This document shows, piece by piece, positions 1 through 8,970 of a stretch of 64,000 nucleotides of DNA. The DNA comes from Pseudomonas simiae (GTDB lineage Bacteria > Pseudomonadota > Gammaproteobacteria > Pseudomonadales > Pseudomonadaceae). Location of the stretch: assembly GCF_900111895.1 (NCBI RefSeq), contig NZ_FOKB01000002.1, positions 798,707 to 862,706 on the forward strand, given 5' to 3'. Numbering within the stretch: position 1 is the first letter of the stretch; each line of letters starts with the position of its first letter. Below the pieces are notes generated by a model. That model was not told where the DNA came from. It did not search any database and worked only from the letters and a program-made list of their open reading frames with translations. The translations under genes and the position numbers were made by a program.

Positions 1-9
1 TGACCCAGT

Positions 10-107
10 GTAGGAGCGAGCTTGCTCGCGAAAGACTCAAGCGCGCCGCGTTCCTCCAGGAAGCGAGCGTTATCCTTGACGTTCTTCGCGAGCAAGTTCG
101 CTCCTGC
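10..107. repeat. REP doublet (REPIN-like), downstream of phaG
   Basis: A REP-type word with core GGAGCGAGCTTGCTCGCGAA lies forward at 10-32. A near-identical inverted copy lies at 85-107, so the pair can fold into one long hairpin. The same arrangement recurs at 20330-20429. Paired inverted REPs of about 100 bp are the REPIN form known from P. fluorescens SBW25. The element is noncoding and sits just past the phaG stop codon. Confidence 0.85.
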
Positions 108-120
108 AAGGGAGCGTATT

Positions 121-1005
121 TCAGAGTGCGAAGGCATGCTGTGTCTGGCCCTGTTGATAGCGCAACCGGCTGACCTGCCGCTCCGGTTTCAAGAAGCCCA
201 CGACTGCGTCCCGACTATCTCGGCACGCCGCCTTGTGCTCCATATCCAGGAAATGCCCCGTCGCCTGAATGGTGCTGAAGCTGCTGTTCGCCACGTGCTG
301 GCCAAACAGCTTGGCGTCCTGGGCGCTGGTGTATTCGTCCCATTCACCATTCAGAAACAACACCGGAATGTCGATCTGCCTGGCCGCCTTGAGGTAGCAC
401 AGGCGATCACTGTTCAGCACATGGCTGATGTGAAAGTGCATCTGCCCATATTCATGTTCGGCCAGACTGCTCACGTGCCGGTAGTTGAAACGCTTGAACA
501 ATGACGGCAGGTGTTTGCCGATGGTGCTGTTGACCAAATGGCCGACGCGGTCGCGGTCGAGGTTGCCGAGGTAGTCGACGCCGCGTTCCAGGTAGTCGCG
601 CATCGGTGCGTTGATCACCGGCGAGAATGAGCTGATCACCGCCTTTTCCACGCGACGAGGGCGGTGGGCAAGGGCGACCAGGGCAGCGGCACCGCCCCAG
701 GAAAAGGACAGTACGTGTTCGGCGGCGAAGTGGTCGATGAGCTCAAGCAAGATCTGGCCTTCGATTTCCTTGGTCAGCATCTGCTCATGACGGTTGTGGA
801 TTTTGGAGCGGCCAGCGTAGGGCTGGTCGTACAAAACCACATTGAATTGCGGGTACAGGCTTTTCACGGTTTGGGCGAAGGATGCCGTGGTGGCCATGGA
901 GCCGTTGACCAGGATGATGGTCTTTTCAGCAGCGTCCGCGCGATAGAACTCCGTGTAAACCCGATACTGACCCTGTATATCCAACACAGCGATTTCTGGC
1001 CTCAT
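121..1005 (-). CDS. phaG: PhaG, (R)-3-hydroxyacyl-ACP thioesterase/transacylase
   Basis: This 294-aa alpha/beta-hydrolase links fatty-acid synthesis to medium-chain polyhydroxyalkanoate precursors by releasing or transferring the (R)-3-hydroxyacyl group from ACP. The family was first described as an ACP:CoA transacylase and later argued to act as a thioesterase with a separate CoA ligase. The N-terminus (MRPEIAVLDIQGQYRVYTEF) and the end (QHAFAL) match P. putida PhaG, as I recall it, almost residue for residue, and length is normal (295 aa there). The nucleophile elbow FSWGG has Ser102; an Asp (NGEWDEY) and His (TGHFLD) lie near the C-terminus. An in-frame upstream start at 1107 exists, but the ATG at 1005 has an AGGAG Shine-Dalgarno sequence and gives the family N-terminus. 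The gene appears monocistronic. Confidence 0.95.
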   Translation of the reverse strand: MRPEIAVLDIQGQYRVYTEFYRADAAEKTIILVNGSMATTASFAQTVKSLYPQFNVVLYDQPYAGRSKIHNRHEQMLTKEIEGQILLELIDHFAAEHVLSFSWGGAAALVALAHRPRRVEKAVISSFSPVINAPMRDYLERGVDYLGNLDRDRVGHLVNSTIGKHLPSLFKRFNYRHVSSLAEHEYGQMHFHISHVLNSDRLCYLKAARQIDIPVLFLNGEWDEYTSAQDAKLFGQHVANSSFSTIQATGHFLDMEHKAACRDSRDAVVGFLKPERQVSRLRYQQGQTQHAFAL

Positions 1006-1309
1006 GTCGTAAGACTCCTGGCAAGCGGGTAGGGCGCGCAGATCACTCTGCACGAGCTTTGTGACAGGTAGGCATACGCCTGGAAAAGGAGGCCCATGTC
1101 GATCCAATGACGGCTGGCCGACGGGTGTTGTTAGGGCGGGCTGTTTGCCGGGAAGGCCCGTGGATCAAGCGCGGGCGGGGCAAGGTGTTTCTTGGAGGTT
1201 ATAGGCGACTCGCCAGTCATATTTGAACTGGTGATCCTGATTCAAGCAGCAGAGCGGGCACCTCGCAAGGCGGTGAAGCGGTTTTTTGCCATCACCGGCT
1301 GAACGGTCA
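1006..1309. other. Intergenic region between rsuA and phaG
   Basis: About 300 bases with no convincing gene. It must contain the phaG promoter on the minus strand. I see no clear -35/-10 pair, hairpin with T-run or repeat. An open frame entering from inside rsuA (1165-1425, minus) is in a non-family frame and has no recognisable domain. Confidence 0.5.
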
Positions 1310-2002
1310 TCAGACCATTCGGATTTCGTCGTCGGTAAGTGCTCGATACTCCCCCGGTGCAAGGGCGGCATCCAGCACCAAGGGCCCCATGCGCTCGCGA
1401 TGCAGGCCGACGACCTTGTTATCAAAGTGCCCGAACATGCGCTTCACCTGGTGATAGCGCCCTTCGATGATGCTCAGCCGCGCAGTTCTCGGTCCCAGCA
1501 ACACCAGTTCGGCGGGTTGGGTAGTCAGGTCTTCGAAGGCGAAATACAGGCCGCGGGCAAACGTTGCGGCGTAGTCCGACCCGATGTCCTGCTCGGTCTC
1601 CACAAGGTAGACCTTGGGCAGTTTGGTCTGCGGCTGCGTCAGGCGACGCGACCATTGGCCGTCGTTGGTGATCAGCATCAGACCGGTGGTGTTGAAGTCG
1701 AGGCGACCGGCAATGTGCAATTCATCTTTGTCCGGCTCATCGAGTAAATCCAGCACCGTCGGATGTTGCGGATCCGCCGTGGCGCTCACGCAACCCTGGG
1801 GCTTGTGCAGCATGAAATAGCGTGCCGGTTTACCCGCCTGCAGCACCTCATCGTCAACGCATACGCGGCTGAATGCGCGCACCTCATGATGGGGATCGCT
1901 GACCGCCACGCCATCGACCGACACCCGCTGCTCAACCAGCAGCAGACGCACTTGCTTGCGATTGAAACGCGGCAGATTACTGAGGAAACGATCGACCCGC
2001 AT
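1310..2002 (-). CDS. rsuA: 16S rRNA pseudouridine(516) synthase RsuA
   Basis: The 230-aa enzyme of the RsuA/RluB/E/F family isomerises a uridine in 16S rRNA to pseudouridine. It has an N-terminal S4 RNA-binding domain (about residues 1-45, MRVDRFLSNLPRFNRKQVR) and a catalytic domain with the family motif GRLDFNTTGLMLITNDG. The catalytic aspartate is Asp102, the same number as in E. coli RsuA. A second family block, EGRYHQVKRMF, is near residue 180. The start codon overlaps the stop of the upstream CWC gene by one base (TAATG), so the two are probably translationally coupled. RluE is a less likely alternative because an S4 domain is present. Confidence 0.92.
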   Translation of the reverse strand: MRVDRFLSNLPRFNRKQVRLLLVEQRVSVDGVAVSDPHHEVRAFSRVCVDDEVLQAGKPARYFMLHKPQGCVSATADPQHPTVLDLLDEPDKDELHIAGRLDFNTTGLMLITNDGQWSRRLTQPQTKLPKVYLVETEQDIGSDYAATFARGLYFAFEDLTTQPAELVLLGPRTARLSIIEGRYHQVKRMFGHFDNKVVGLHRERMGPLVLDAALAPGEYRALTDDEIRMV

Positions 2003-2214
2003 TACGTCGGCTCAACGCCACGCAATTGTTCATCGACCTGGGCGCAACGCGGGCACAGGCAAGCCTTGTTGCGCAATTCGTCGGGCAAGGCCCGGAGGAC
2101 TGCCGGGTCGATGGTGACGCTGTAGCACCAGCACGGCTGGTCGACCGTACGTGGGTCAGCCAGGGAGCAGTCGTTGCGGGCGCCGCAGGCGGGGCAAAGG
2201 GTTGGCGTGGTCAT
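2002..2214 (-). CDS. Cysteine-rich CWC family protein
   Basis: A 70-aa protein with eight cysteines arranged as CPAC near the N-terminus, CSL and CWC in the middle, and CLCPRC towards the C-terminus. This matches the small Cys_rich_CWC family, which is conserved in proteobacteria and has no established role. Metal binding, probably zinc, is an inference from the CxxC pairs. It is the first gene of a two-gene operon with rsuA, overlapping it by one base, which hints at a role near RNA modification or simply co-expression. Confidence 0.8.
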   Translation of the reverse strand: MTTPTLCPACGARNDCSLADPRTVDQPCWCYSVTIDPAVLRALPDELRNKACLCPRCAQVDEQLRGVEPT

Positions 2215-2298
2215 GGGCAGGTTCAGGCTGGATCGGGCAAGGTTCCGGAGAATCCCGGTATGCCTTGTACGATACAGGGCCGCCCCTGCCCAGGCTAC

Positions 2299-3921
2299 TT
2301 AGAGCTGGAACTTGCTGACCAGTACGTTGAACGAAGTGGCCAGGCGCGACAGGTCCTGGCTGGACGCGTTGGTCTGATGGGCACCGGCCGCGGTCTGAGT
2401 GGACAAGTCCTGGATGTTCAGCAAGTTGCGGTCCACTTCGCGGGCCACCTGGGCCTGCTCCTCCGAGGCCGAGGCGATCACCAGGTTACGCTCATTGATC
2501 TTCGCCACACTGGCGGTGATTCGTTGCAGCGCTTCGCCGGCGTTCTGCGCGAGGGTCTGGGTGTTGTTGGCCCACGTCAGGCTCTTGTTCATTGCCGCGA
2601 CTGCATCGTCGGCGCCGGTCTGCACATCACCAATCATCTTTTCGATATCGACCGTGGATATCTGGGTGCGGTGGGCCAGCGCCCGCACTTCATCGGCGAC
2701 CACCGCGAAACCACGTCCTTGCTCACCCGCGCGGGCGGCTTCAATGGCCGCGTTGAGGGCCAGCAGGTTGGTCTGGTCGGCGATGCCGCGGATCACATCG
2801 ATGACCTTGCCGATTTCTCGCACTTGGCCGGCGAGGTCTGCAACCGATTGTGTGGAGTCGTTGATCTCGACCACCATCGAACTCATGCCGGACACTGCCT
2901 GCTCCACTTGCTGGCGGCCATCTTCGGCCTCGGTGGTGGCCTGGCGCGAGGCTTCGGAGGTGGAGACGGCGTTGCTGGCCACTTCGTCCACGGCGGCGGT
3001 CATCTGGTTGACGGCGGTGGCTGCTTGTTGGATTTCATCGTTCTGGCGGGTCAGGCCGCGGCTGCTTTCATCAGTGACCGCACTCAGTTCCTCAGCCGCC
3101 GATGCAAGTTGGTCGGACGCGTTGGCGATTTCCACGAGGGTGCTTTTCAGGCCGCCTTGCATGTCCGACAGCGCCATCAGCAGTTGCCCGGCTTCGTCGG
3201 TGCGCTCGGTGATGATGGCCTGGGTCAGGTCGCCCTGGGCAATGCGTTGTGCGCTCTGTACGGCTTGAGCGATGGGACGGGTGATCAGGCGGGTGATCAA
3301 CACACCGATGATGATCGCAATGAGGAAGGCCAGCACAATGCCGCTGATCATCCACGTCAACGCGCTGTTGCGCAGCTCATCGGCGGCGACCGCGCCTTCC
3401 TTGATCTGGCGGTTATTGGACTCGATCATCACGCGGATCAGCTCACGCGCCTGGCGGAACAGTTCATTGTTGCTGGTGTTGAGCTGGGCACGGGCCTGGT
3501 CGACTTGGCCGCCATCGAGCAGTGCCATGATGCGTTCGGAACTGCTGATGTAGGTGGGCCAGATCTGGTCGAGTTTGTCGCCCGCCGCCCGTTCGTCATC
3601 TTCCAGCGGGGTTGCGCGGTAGGTGGCGTAGGACGCCTGACTGCGCTTGAGTTCCTGGGCTATATCCTGGCGCACGCGGTCGCGATCCTGCGGGGAGACG
3701 TCACCCTTGCTGGCATCCATCAAGCGGTACAGGCCGCGGTTGTGGGCCACCAGACCGTTGAGGGTGGCGGCCGTGTTGCTCACCGAAACCAGGTTGTTGG
3801 AAAACGTCAGTTCCAATGCCGTGGAGAGGCGAACCACCCCTTTGATTCCCAGCAGGCCTACCGCTAGGGTGACCAGCGCACACAGTAGAAACGAGAGCAG
3901 CAGTTTGGTTGAAATCTTCAT
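2299..3921 (-). CDS. Methyl-accepting chemotaxis protein, four-helix-bundle sensor
   Basis: A 540-aa transmembrane chemoreceptor. TM1 is at about residues 7-29, followed by a periplasmic helical domain of about 160 residues (30-188), the size of a 4HB_MCP ligand-binding module. TM2 is about 190-212, then HAMP (about 212-264), then a long cytoplasmic coiled coil. The signalling tip contains the very conserved stretch [19 protein letters not shown] (near residue 390), which contacts CheA and CheW. There is no C-terminal CheR-binding pentapeptide (ends VSKFQL). The ligand cannot be read from sequence. It is transcribed alone, divergent from the lipoprotein gene at 4184. Confidence 0.95.
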   Translation of the reverse strand: MKISTKLLLSFLLCALVTLAVGLLGIKGVVRLSTALELTFSNNLVSVSNTAATLNGLVAHNRGLYRLMDASKGDVSPQDRDRVRQDIAQELKRSQASYATYRATPLEDDERAAGDKLDQIWPTYISSSERIMALLDGGQVDQARAQLNTSNNELFRQARELIRVMIESNNRQIKEGAVAADELRNSALTWMISGIVLAFLIAIIIGVLITRLITRPIAQAVQSAQRIAQGDLTQAIITERTDEAGQLLMALSDMQGGLKSTLVEIANASDQLASAAEELSAVTDESSRGLTRQNDEIQQAATAVNQMTAAVDEVASNAVSTSEASRQATTEAEDGRQQVEQAVSGMSSMVVEINDSTQSVADLAGQVREIGKVIDVIRGIADQTNLLALNAAIEAARAGEQGRGFAVVADEVRALAHRTQISTVDIEKMIGDVQTGADDAVAAMNKSLTWANNTQTLAQNAGEALQRITASVAKINERNLVIASASEEQAQVAREVDRNLLNIQDLSTQTAAGAHQTNASSQDLSRLATSFNVLVSKFQL

Positions 3922-3979
3922 GGGTCAGGTCCGAACAGGGTAGCGAAGGGCGCACGCTAGAGCCTCCCTGGCTTTGTGC

Positions 3980-3996
3980 GATGTCATAGTGACATC
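3980..3996. promoter_or_regulatory. Palindrome upstream of the chemoreceptor gene
   Basis: GATGTCA-TAG-TGACATC is a perfect 7-bp inverted repeat, 59 bases upstream of the chemoreceptor start, in the divergent intergenic region. No T-run follows, so it is more like an operator than a terminator. No regulator can be named. Confidence 0.35.
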
Positions 3997-4183
3997 ATCG
4001 CAATTGAGAAAGTTGCGAGCCAGACAAATTTACTGAACCGATAAAGCTGGCGCAGATGTATCAAGCTGTTGCGAAAACGCACCAGATTCCGTTTTTGATG
4101 TCAGATGTCTCGTCATTCAGTGAAAGCTGAATGCCGCCCTCCCGCGTCGCTGGAGGCGCTCTTCCGCGGTCCAGGAGGCCGCC

Positions 4184-4549
4184 ATGTATCGACGACTGCT
4201 GCTCAGCGCTTTACTCGGTCTGACCCTTTCCGCTTGTGTGCCTTATTACGATGGAGGCCAGAGCTACTATCGGTCCGAGGTCTACACATCACCGGCGCCG
4301 GTGTATTACTACGGTGGTGGTACGGCGTACCCGTATCGGCGTGACTACTACCCTGCACCGCGCTATTACGCGCCACAACCGCGCTACTACTCAGCGCCGC
4401 GTTATTACCAGCCGGCCCCGCGTTATTACGGACCGCGCGCCGGTTACCGGCCTTACCCGAACCAAGGCTGGGGCGGCGGTAACCGTTGGGGGAATGGCGG
4501 GCACGGCCGCGGTTCCGACCATGGAGGTGGTCGCGGCGGTCACCGTTGA
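4184..4549 (+). CDS. Tyr/Gly/Pro-rich lipoprotein
   Basis: A 121-aa predicted lipoprotein. The signal peptide MYRRLLLSALLGLTLSAC ends in a lipobox (LSAC, Cys18). The mature part is low complexity: about 70 residues of repeating APRYY/QPRYY units rich in Tyr, Pro and Arg, then a Gly/His/Arg-rich tail. No catalytic domain is visible. Such proteins are common in Pseudomonas and are usually left as hypothetical; a surface or outer-membrane structural role is a guess. An AGGAGG-like ribosome site lies just before the ATG. A strong intrinsic terminator follows at 4565. Confidence 0.85.
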   Translation: MYRRLLLSALLGLTLSACVPYYDGGQSYYRSEVYTSPAPVYYYGGGTAYPYRRDYYPAPRYYAPQPRYYSAPRYYQPAPRYYGPRAGYRPYPNQGWGGGNRWGNGGHGRGSDHGGGRGGHR

Positions 4550-4564
4550 CACGTCTGCATTGCA

Positions 4565-4590
4565 AGCGGCGCACGAAGCGCCGCTTTTTT
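4565..4590 (+). terminator. Rho-independent terminator
   Basis: AGCGGCGC-ACGAA-GCGCCGCT stem-loop followed by TTTTTT. It ends the lipoprotein transcript and lies between two convergent genes. Confidence 0.88.
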
Positions 4591-4601
4591 ATGGGCAACT
4601 G

Positions 4602-5714
4602 CTAGTAATCGGACAGGTCGGCCAGGGGGTGGCGACCTTCCCAGGCCTTATTGAAATGCGCCTGCACCACCGCATCCGGAATCGCGTTGATATCCGGCCA
4701 GTGCCAATGGGGCGTCTGGTCCTTGTCGATCAACCGCGCACGCACGCCTTCGCTGAATTCCGGGTGACGGCAGCAATTGAGGCTTATGGTGTATTCCATC
4801 TGGAACACTTGGGCCAGGGACAAATGCCGGCCGCGCTGGATCTGTTCCCACACCAGGTGCGCGGTCAACGGGCAGCCTTCGCTGAGCGTCTTGCCGGCCC
4901 GGCTGAACAGCGGGTCAGCGTGTTCGCGCAGCTGGCTCAAGGCCCGCCAGGCACAGCGCACATCGCCTACGTCCAGCCATTCGTCGATCTGTGCCCGGCG
5001 TGGCAGCCATTGTGCCTGCGGTTGTTGCTCGACAGCTTCCTGGGCCAACGCCTTGAGGAGGCTGTTGAGCTGCATTGAGGTTTGCTCCTGCCAGTTCAGT
5101 TGCAGCAGGCCGTCGAGCAGTTCGTCTTGCTGGTCGTCGCGCAAGAAGCGGTCGGCCAGTCCCAGGTCCAAAGCGTCGCGGCCGTTGATATGGGCGCCCG
5201 TGAGGCCCAGGAACAACCCGAGCTTGCCTGGCAGCCGCGACAGGAACCAACTGGCGCCGACGTCCGGGTACAGCCCGATGCTGATCTCTGGCATGGCCAA
5301 CCGACTGCTCGGCGTGACGATGCGCACCGCCGCACTTTGCAGCAGGCCCATCCCACCCCCCAGTACGTAGCCATGGCCCCAGCAAATCAGCGGTTTCGGG
5401 TAGGTGTGCAGGCGATAATCAAGGCGGTATTCCGCCGCAAAGAACTGCGCAGCCAGGGCCGGGACAGCGCCTGGCTGTTCCCTGCAAGCCTGAACCAGGC
5501 TGCGCACTTCACCACCGGCGCAAAATGCCTTGGGGCCGTTGCCGCGCAGCAGCACGCAGACAATGTTCGGATCCTTGGCCCAAGTGTCCAGGCGTTCGCC
5601 CAGGGCGAGGATCATCGGCAAGGAGAGCGCATTGAGGGACGTTTCAGCATCGAGGCTGGCGATACCGATGCGGGCACCGTCGCTGCCGGTCAGTTCTTCG
5701 AAGTGCAGGTTCAT
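4602..5714 (-). CDS. Enoyl-CoA hydratase/isomerase family protein, 3-hydroxyisobutyryl-CoA hydrolase-like
   Basis: A 370-aa crotonase-fold enzyme. The oxyanion-hole motif FCAGGEVRSL (near residue 67) and the GLYPDVGASWFLSRLPG block (near 150) are characteristic of the 3-hydroxyisobutyryl-CoA hydrolase branch rather than of short 260-aa enoyl-CoA hydratases, and the length fits that branch. Family function is hydrolysis of 3-hydroxyisobutyryl-CoA in valine breakdown, but Pseudomonas has several paralogues, so the substrate here is uncertain. The ATG at 5714 has a GAGGT ribosome site and starts MNLHFEELTG; a longer frame to 5795 lacks one. It is divergent from ung. Confidence 0.82.
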   Translation of the reverse strand: MNLHFEELTGSDGARIGIASLDAETSLNALSLPMILALGERLDTWAKDPNIVCVLLRGNGPKAFCAGGEVRSLVQACREQPGAVPALAAQFFAAEYRLDYRLHTYPKPLICWGHGYVLGGGMGLLQSAAVRIVTPSSRLAMPEISIGLYPDVGASWFLSRLPGKLGLFLGLTGAHINGRDALDLGLADRFLRDDQQDELLDGLLQLNWQEQTSMQLNSLLKALAQEAVEQQPQAQWLPRRAQIDEWLDVGDVRCAWRALSQLREHADPLFSRAGKTLSEGCPLTAHLVWEQIQRGRHLSLAQVFQMEYTISLNCCRHPEFSEGVRARLIDKDQTPHWHWPDINAIPDAVVQAHFNKAWEGRHPLADLSDY

Positions 5715-5850
5715 CGTGACCTCAATCGATACGTTGGAGGATGAGTATGATCGCTTCGTAGGAAAGTGTCGGTGGTGTGTCAGATCAATTGACAAGCGGG
5801 GTCGGCTTTCCTAGGGTTCGCCTCATTCTTTTTGACAAGACCATTCAACC

Positions 5851-6543
5851 ATGACCGAAGACGACCGTATCAAACTCGAACCCAGCTGGAAACACGCCCT
5901 GCGGGATCAGTTCGAGCAGCCGTACATGGCCCAGCTGCGCGAGTTCCTGCGCCAGGAACATGCCGCCGGCAAAGAGATCTACCCGCCCGGCCCGCTGATT
6001 TTCAACGCGCTCAATTCCACGCCGTTGCATAAGGTCAAAGTCGTGATCCTCGGCCAGGACCCGTACCACGGCCCCGGCCAGGCCCACGGCCTGTGCTTCT
6101 CGGTGCAACCGGGTGTGCCGGCGCCGCCGTCACTGGTCAATATCTATAAAGAGCTCAAGCGCGACCTGAACATCGACATCCCCAATCACGGCTACCTGCA
6201 AAGCTGGGCCGACCAGGGCGTGCTGATGCTCAACACCACCATGACCGTCGAGCGCGCCAACGCCAACGCCCATGCGGGCAAGGGCTGGCAGTTCTTTACC
6301 GATCGGATTATCGAGGTGGTCAGCGAACATCAGCCGCACCTGGTGTTTTTGCTCTGGGGCGCTCATGCCCAAGGCAAGCAGAAGCTGATCGATGCCACCA
6401 AGCACCTGGTGCTGACCTCGGTGCACCCGTCGCCACTGTCGGCGTATCGCGGGTTTTTGGGTTGCGGGCATTTCAGTCGCACCAACAAGTTTCTTGAGCA
6501 GAATGGCGAGACGCCGATCGAGTGGCGGTTGCCGCCTGTCTGA
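5851..6543 (+). CDS. ung: Uracil-DNA glycosylase
   Basis: A 230-aa family 1 uracil-DNA glycosylase that removes uracil from DNA and starts base-excision repair. The water-activating motif GQDPYHG has Asp70; the minor-groove loop [10 protein letters not shown] has His192. Both are intact. Length is typical. Order relative to the tct/opdH genes resembles P. aeruginosa, where ung (PA0750) is close to the tct operon, so the 6.7-17.1 kb block to its right looks like an insertion into an otherwise conserved neighbourhood. Confidence 0.97.
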   Translation: MTEDDRIKLEPSWKHALRDQFEQPYMAQLREFLRQEHAAGKEIYPPGPLIFNALNSTPLHKVKVVILGQDPYHGPGQAHGLCFSVQPGVPAPPSLVNIYKELKRDLNIDIPNHGYLQSWADQGVLMLNTTMTVERANANAHAGKGWQFFTDRIIEVVSEHQPHLVFLLWGAHAQGKQKLIDATKHLVLTSVHPSPLSAYRGFLGCGHFSRTNKFLEQNGETPIEWRLPPV

Positions 6544-6550
6544 TGGTTGT

Positions 6551-6571
6551 GCGGGGGCAAGTTTCCCCCGC
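6551..6571. repeat. GC-rich hairpin after ung, possible REP relic
   Basis: GCGGGGG-CAAGTTT-CCCCCGC forms a 7-bp GC stem just after the ung stop. There is no T-run. It may slow 3' exonucleases or be a degenerate REP-type element; it does not match the 10-107 repeat closely. Confidence 0.45.
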
Positions 6572-6643
6572 TCCCGCAAGTCATTGTTTGACGGTGCTTT
6601 GGTCGTGCGTTTCACGCAAACCAAGCACTTTCGGCCCGGCCGT

Positions 6644-6690
6644 ACCTGTTAGTTCTGACAGTATCCGTTTCGGCTTCAATCGCATTAACT
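6644..6690 (+). promoter_or_regulatory. Lux/las-box-like palindrome and -10 hexamer
   Basis: ACCTGTTAGTTCTGACAGTA at 6644-6663 contains the 16-mer CTGTTAGTTCTGACAG (CT-N12-AG form). A possible -10 hexamer TTAACT lies at 6685-6690, its centre 34 bp from the palindrome centre. The start codon of the next gene is 94 bp downstream of the 16-mer. Three relatives occur at 8790, 13468 and 17212. The LuxR-type assignment is an inference from motif form and spacing. Confidence 0.55.
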
Positions 6691-6755
6691 CCTCTCTCTG
6701 GTCTCTGTAACCGATGGCCAATAACCCTCACTGAGGCTTGCCGAGGAGAGTAGAC

Positions 6756-8777
6756 ATGCCAAAACCTGAACCCATTGGAGTGACAAACGCCGGCATTCTG
6801 GAGTTGCACGCACCGTTGGCGCCTGACTCACTGGATTTGATGCCTGACGATGACGGCCGGAAAATACCTGTGTCGTTTCAAAGCACGGGACTGCGCGTTG
6901 AGGTGCCTGAACTTCCGCCCGGCAGTGATAGTCTCGATCCGGGCGATATAACGGTATTCAAGTGGTATTGGGATGACGCTCTGTTTGAGACCAAAAAGCT
7001 GGAGGCGCCCTATGACGAATCCGACCTGCCTGATGTCGATGCCGTGGTGCCTTCGTATCTTATGGATGTCGGCGGGCTGCATCGTCTGAAATACGAAGTG
7101 GTCTTGAGAGAAAGCAGCGGCAACCCTGGCGTTGCCTCATTCATAACCCTGTTGGACAGCGACAGGGTCGGCCCGAATCAGGGGCAGCGCGGACCGCGGT
7201 TGCGGTTTTCTGCGCAGATCGATGCCGAAGGCGTCACCGACGCATACCTGGATGATCCAGCCAATGGAAATCAGGTGGTCGGCACTATCGCTCCTCTGTG
7301 GTTGGACGCCCGTTTAGGTGACGTTGTCGAGGGTTATCTGACCCTATTGCCCTTCCACAAACCTGCGCGCAAACGTAGCCGCCGTCTGGACATTGTTGCC
7401 ACGACAGAGATCACACAAGAGCACAAAAACGGGACTCGACCTGTTGAATTACATTTTCCCGGCGACTATCTGCGCGGGTTGAAAAATGCCGAGTACAACG
7501 GCCTCTATTATCTGCGCGACCGCTCGGGCCGCGAGTCTGGCCCTTCCCTTACTTCCCCTCTATTGATCAGTTTGACGCCGACGCCCGTCGAGCTGCGTCC
7601 TGTTCAGATACCTCAATTGGCGGACGGCCTGATAAACCTCGATGACGCCCGCCAAAAACCGGATGGCGTGTACATGCAAATCCTCGAAGTATACGGCGCC
7701 GCGCCGGGGGATTTTTTGCATCCTTTCTGGGACCGTATACCCCTGGCTTCTATCCAGATTACCGAGATTCAGGCGTGGCCTATCACCGTCCGCATTCCGT
7801 ATTCAGTGTTGGCCAGTGGCGGTTATGAGTACACACCAGGGGTGATCCGAGCAGAATACAACTGGCAGCGGGGGACTGCGCCCGCGAGGCCTTCGGCCAC
7901 CCGGTTTGTTCCGGTTAACCTGACCGTGGCAGGGGATGTGAGCCCTGACAATCCGAAACCGACCAACCACTTGCTGCCGGTGGTGACCGTCAAAGGTAAA
8001 GATGGTGACAACCAGTTGAGCGTGAATGATGAAGGGCTGCGCGTACGTGTGGTGGCCCCTCTATACAACAATCCGAAACCAGGTGAATTGCTGGAGTTGA
8101 TGGCGGGCACCCATCCAGGACCGATTGCGACGTATGAAGTGAAACTGGGGGACACGGCCGGGAAGGAAGTCGAATGGTTTGTCGACTGGGCCTTCATCGA
8201 GATTCTGGCGGGCGGGCTGGTTCCGTTCTTTTATTGGACCTTCAACGGCGTTAACAGGCAGCGAGCACGGGATACGCCGGTATTAATCAACATCATCCCG
8301 ATTGTGGGGTTGAAAGACCTCGAGTATGTCGGGGTGACCTACGACACAGGCCCGGATTCCGGGTTTATCAGTTGCTCTTTGCGGCCGTGGGTTAACGGCG
8401 TGGGCGTCAAGATTCCTGGGGATGAGAGCCGGTTGGCCCCAGGCGATGAGCTGAAATTACACTGGGCCAGTTATGCGCATCCCGCCGGCTTTTCCGGTGC
8501 GGTCATCCCTGAAACCATCCAGACCTTTAAGCATACGCTGACCGGGAATGAACACCGTGACGGATATACCTTTCAGGTGCCGTTCGTTCCGTACATCAAG
8601 GCACCCGGTCTGGTAGAGCCTGCGCCGGGCCAGACTGAGCCTCGCCATGGCTCGGCTGTCGCACGCTACCAGGTCATCAGGCCCTTTGGCGCAGGCATGG
8701 GCTATTCCGGTCGCAAGTTGGTGTACATCAAGTTGACTCGCCTGGCTGGCCAGCCGCCTTGTCTTTCGGATGATTAA
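6756..8777 (+). CDS. Large beta-repeat protein of unknown function (paralogue 1)
   Basis: A 673-aa protein I cannot assign. There is no signal peptide or TM segment. The sequence reads as successive beta-rich modules of about 100-130 residues with recurring patterns such as GDxVEGY, PxPVELRPVQIP and a Gly/Asp-rich turn followed by V-x-V-x-Y. This suggests immunoglobulin-like or other beta-sandwich repeats. Near residue 538 it has a Cys-Ser-x-x-Pro-Trp signature (ISCSLRPWVNGVGVKI), followed by a GDELKLHW strand. The same signature occurs in the 653-aa neighbour (INCSRSPWLGVPIKV), which marks them as paralogues. The ATG at 6756 follows a GAGGAGAG ribosome site. Surface adhesin or substrate of an unseen export system are both possible. 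Confidence 0.8.
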   Translation: MPKPEPIGVTNAGILELHAPLAPDSLDLMPDDDGRKIPVSFQSTGLRVEVPELPPGSDSLDPGDITVFKWYWDDALFETKKLEAPYDESDLPDVDAVVPSYLMDVGGLHRLKYEVVLRESSGNPGVASFITLLDSDRVGPNQGQRGPRLRFSAQIDAEGVTDAYLDDPANGNQVVGTIAPLWLDARLGDVVEGYLTLLPFHKPARKRSRRLDIVATTEITQEHKNGTRPVELHFPGDYLRGLKNAEYNGLYYLRDRSGRESGPSLTSPLLISLTPTPVELRPVQIPQLADGLINLDDARQKPDGVYMQILEVYGAAPGDFLHPFWDRIPLASIQITEIQAWPITVRIPYSVLASGGYEYTPGVIRAEYNWQRGTAPARPSATRFVPVNLTVAGDVSPDNPKPTNHLLPVVTVKGKDGDNQLSVNDEGLRVRVVAPLYNNPKPGELLELMAGTHPGPIATYEVKLGDTAGKEVEWFVDWAFIEILAGGLVPFFYWTFNGVNRQRARDTPVLINIIPIVGLKDLEYVGVTYDTGPDSGFISCSLRPWVNGVGVKIPGDESRLAPGDELKLHWASYAHPAGFSGAVIPETIQTFKHTLTGNEHRDGYTFQVPFVPYIKAPGLVEPAPGQTEPRHGSAVARYQVIRPFGAGMGYSGRKLVYIKLTRLAGQPPCLSDD

Positions 8778-8780
8778 AAC

Positions 8781-8834
8781 GTTGCATAACTGTCAGATTT
8801 GACAGTTATGCAACCTTCTCAAAGTCTATTCAAT
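8781..8834 (+). promoter_or_regulatory. Long perfect palindrome with lux/las-box-like core, and -10
   Basis: GTTGCATAACTGTCA at 8781-8795 and its exact complement at 8800-8814 form a 15-bp perfect inverted repeat around GATT. Its centre is the 16-mer CTGTCAGATTTGACAG (8790-8805). No T-run follows, which argues against a simple terminator. A weak -10 candidate TTCAAT (8829-8834) is 34 bp from the centre. The next gene starts 165 bp further on. Confidence 0.55.
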
Positions 8835-8970
8835 GAACGAGACATCATCAGGTTTGTGAAGCCATACCAGTTGAACGTCAGTTGTTTCCTTGAGTAATGA
8901 CAGCCGGGTGTGTGGTCAAGCATGCCTTGTATACCCGGACAGATACCTATCCTTATCAGGAGTTAGAGTT

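Noticed and set aside
1165..1425. 86-codon minus-strand frame overlapping the rsuA end
   Set aside because: Its first part lies inside rsuA in another frame. The Cys-rich C-terminal part is not a known family and has no ribosome site.
2026..3867. Long open frame (613 codons) antisense to the chemoreceptor gene
   Set aside because: The minus-strand frame encodes a complete MCP with HAMP and signalling motifs. The plus-strand frame has no domain and is a shadow of GC-rich codon use.
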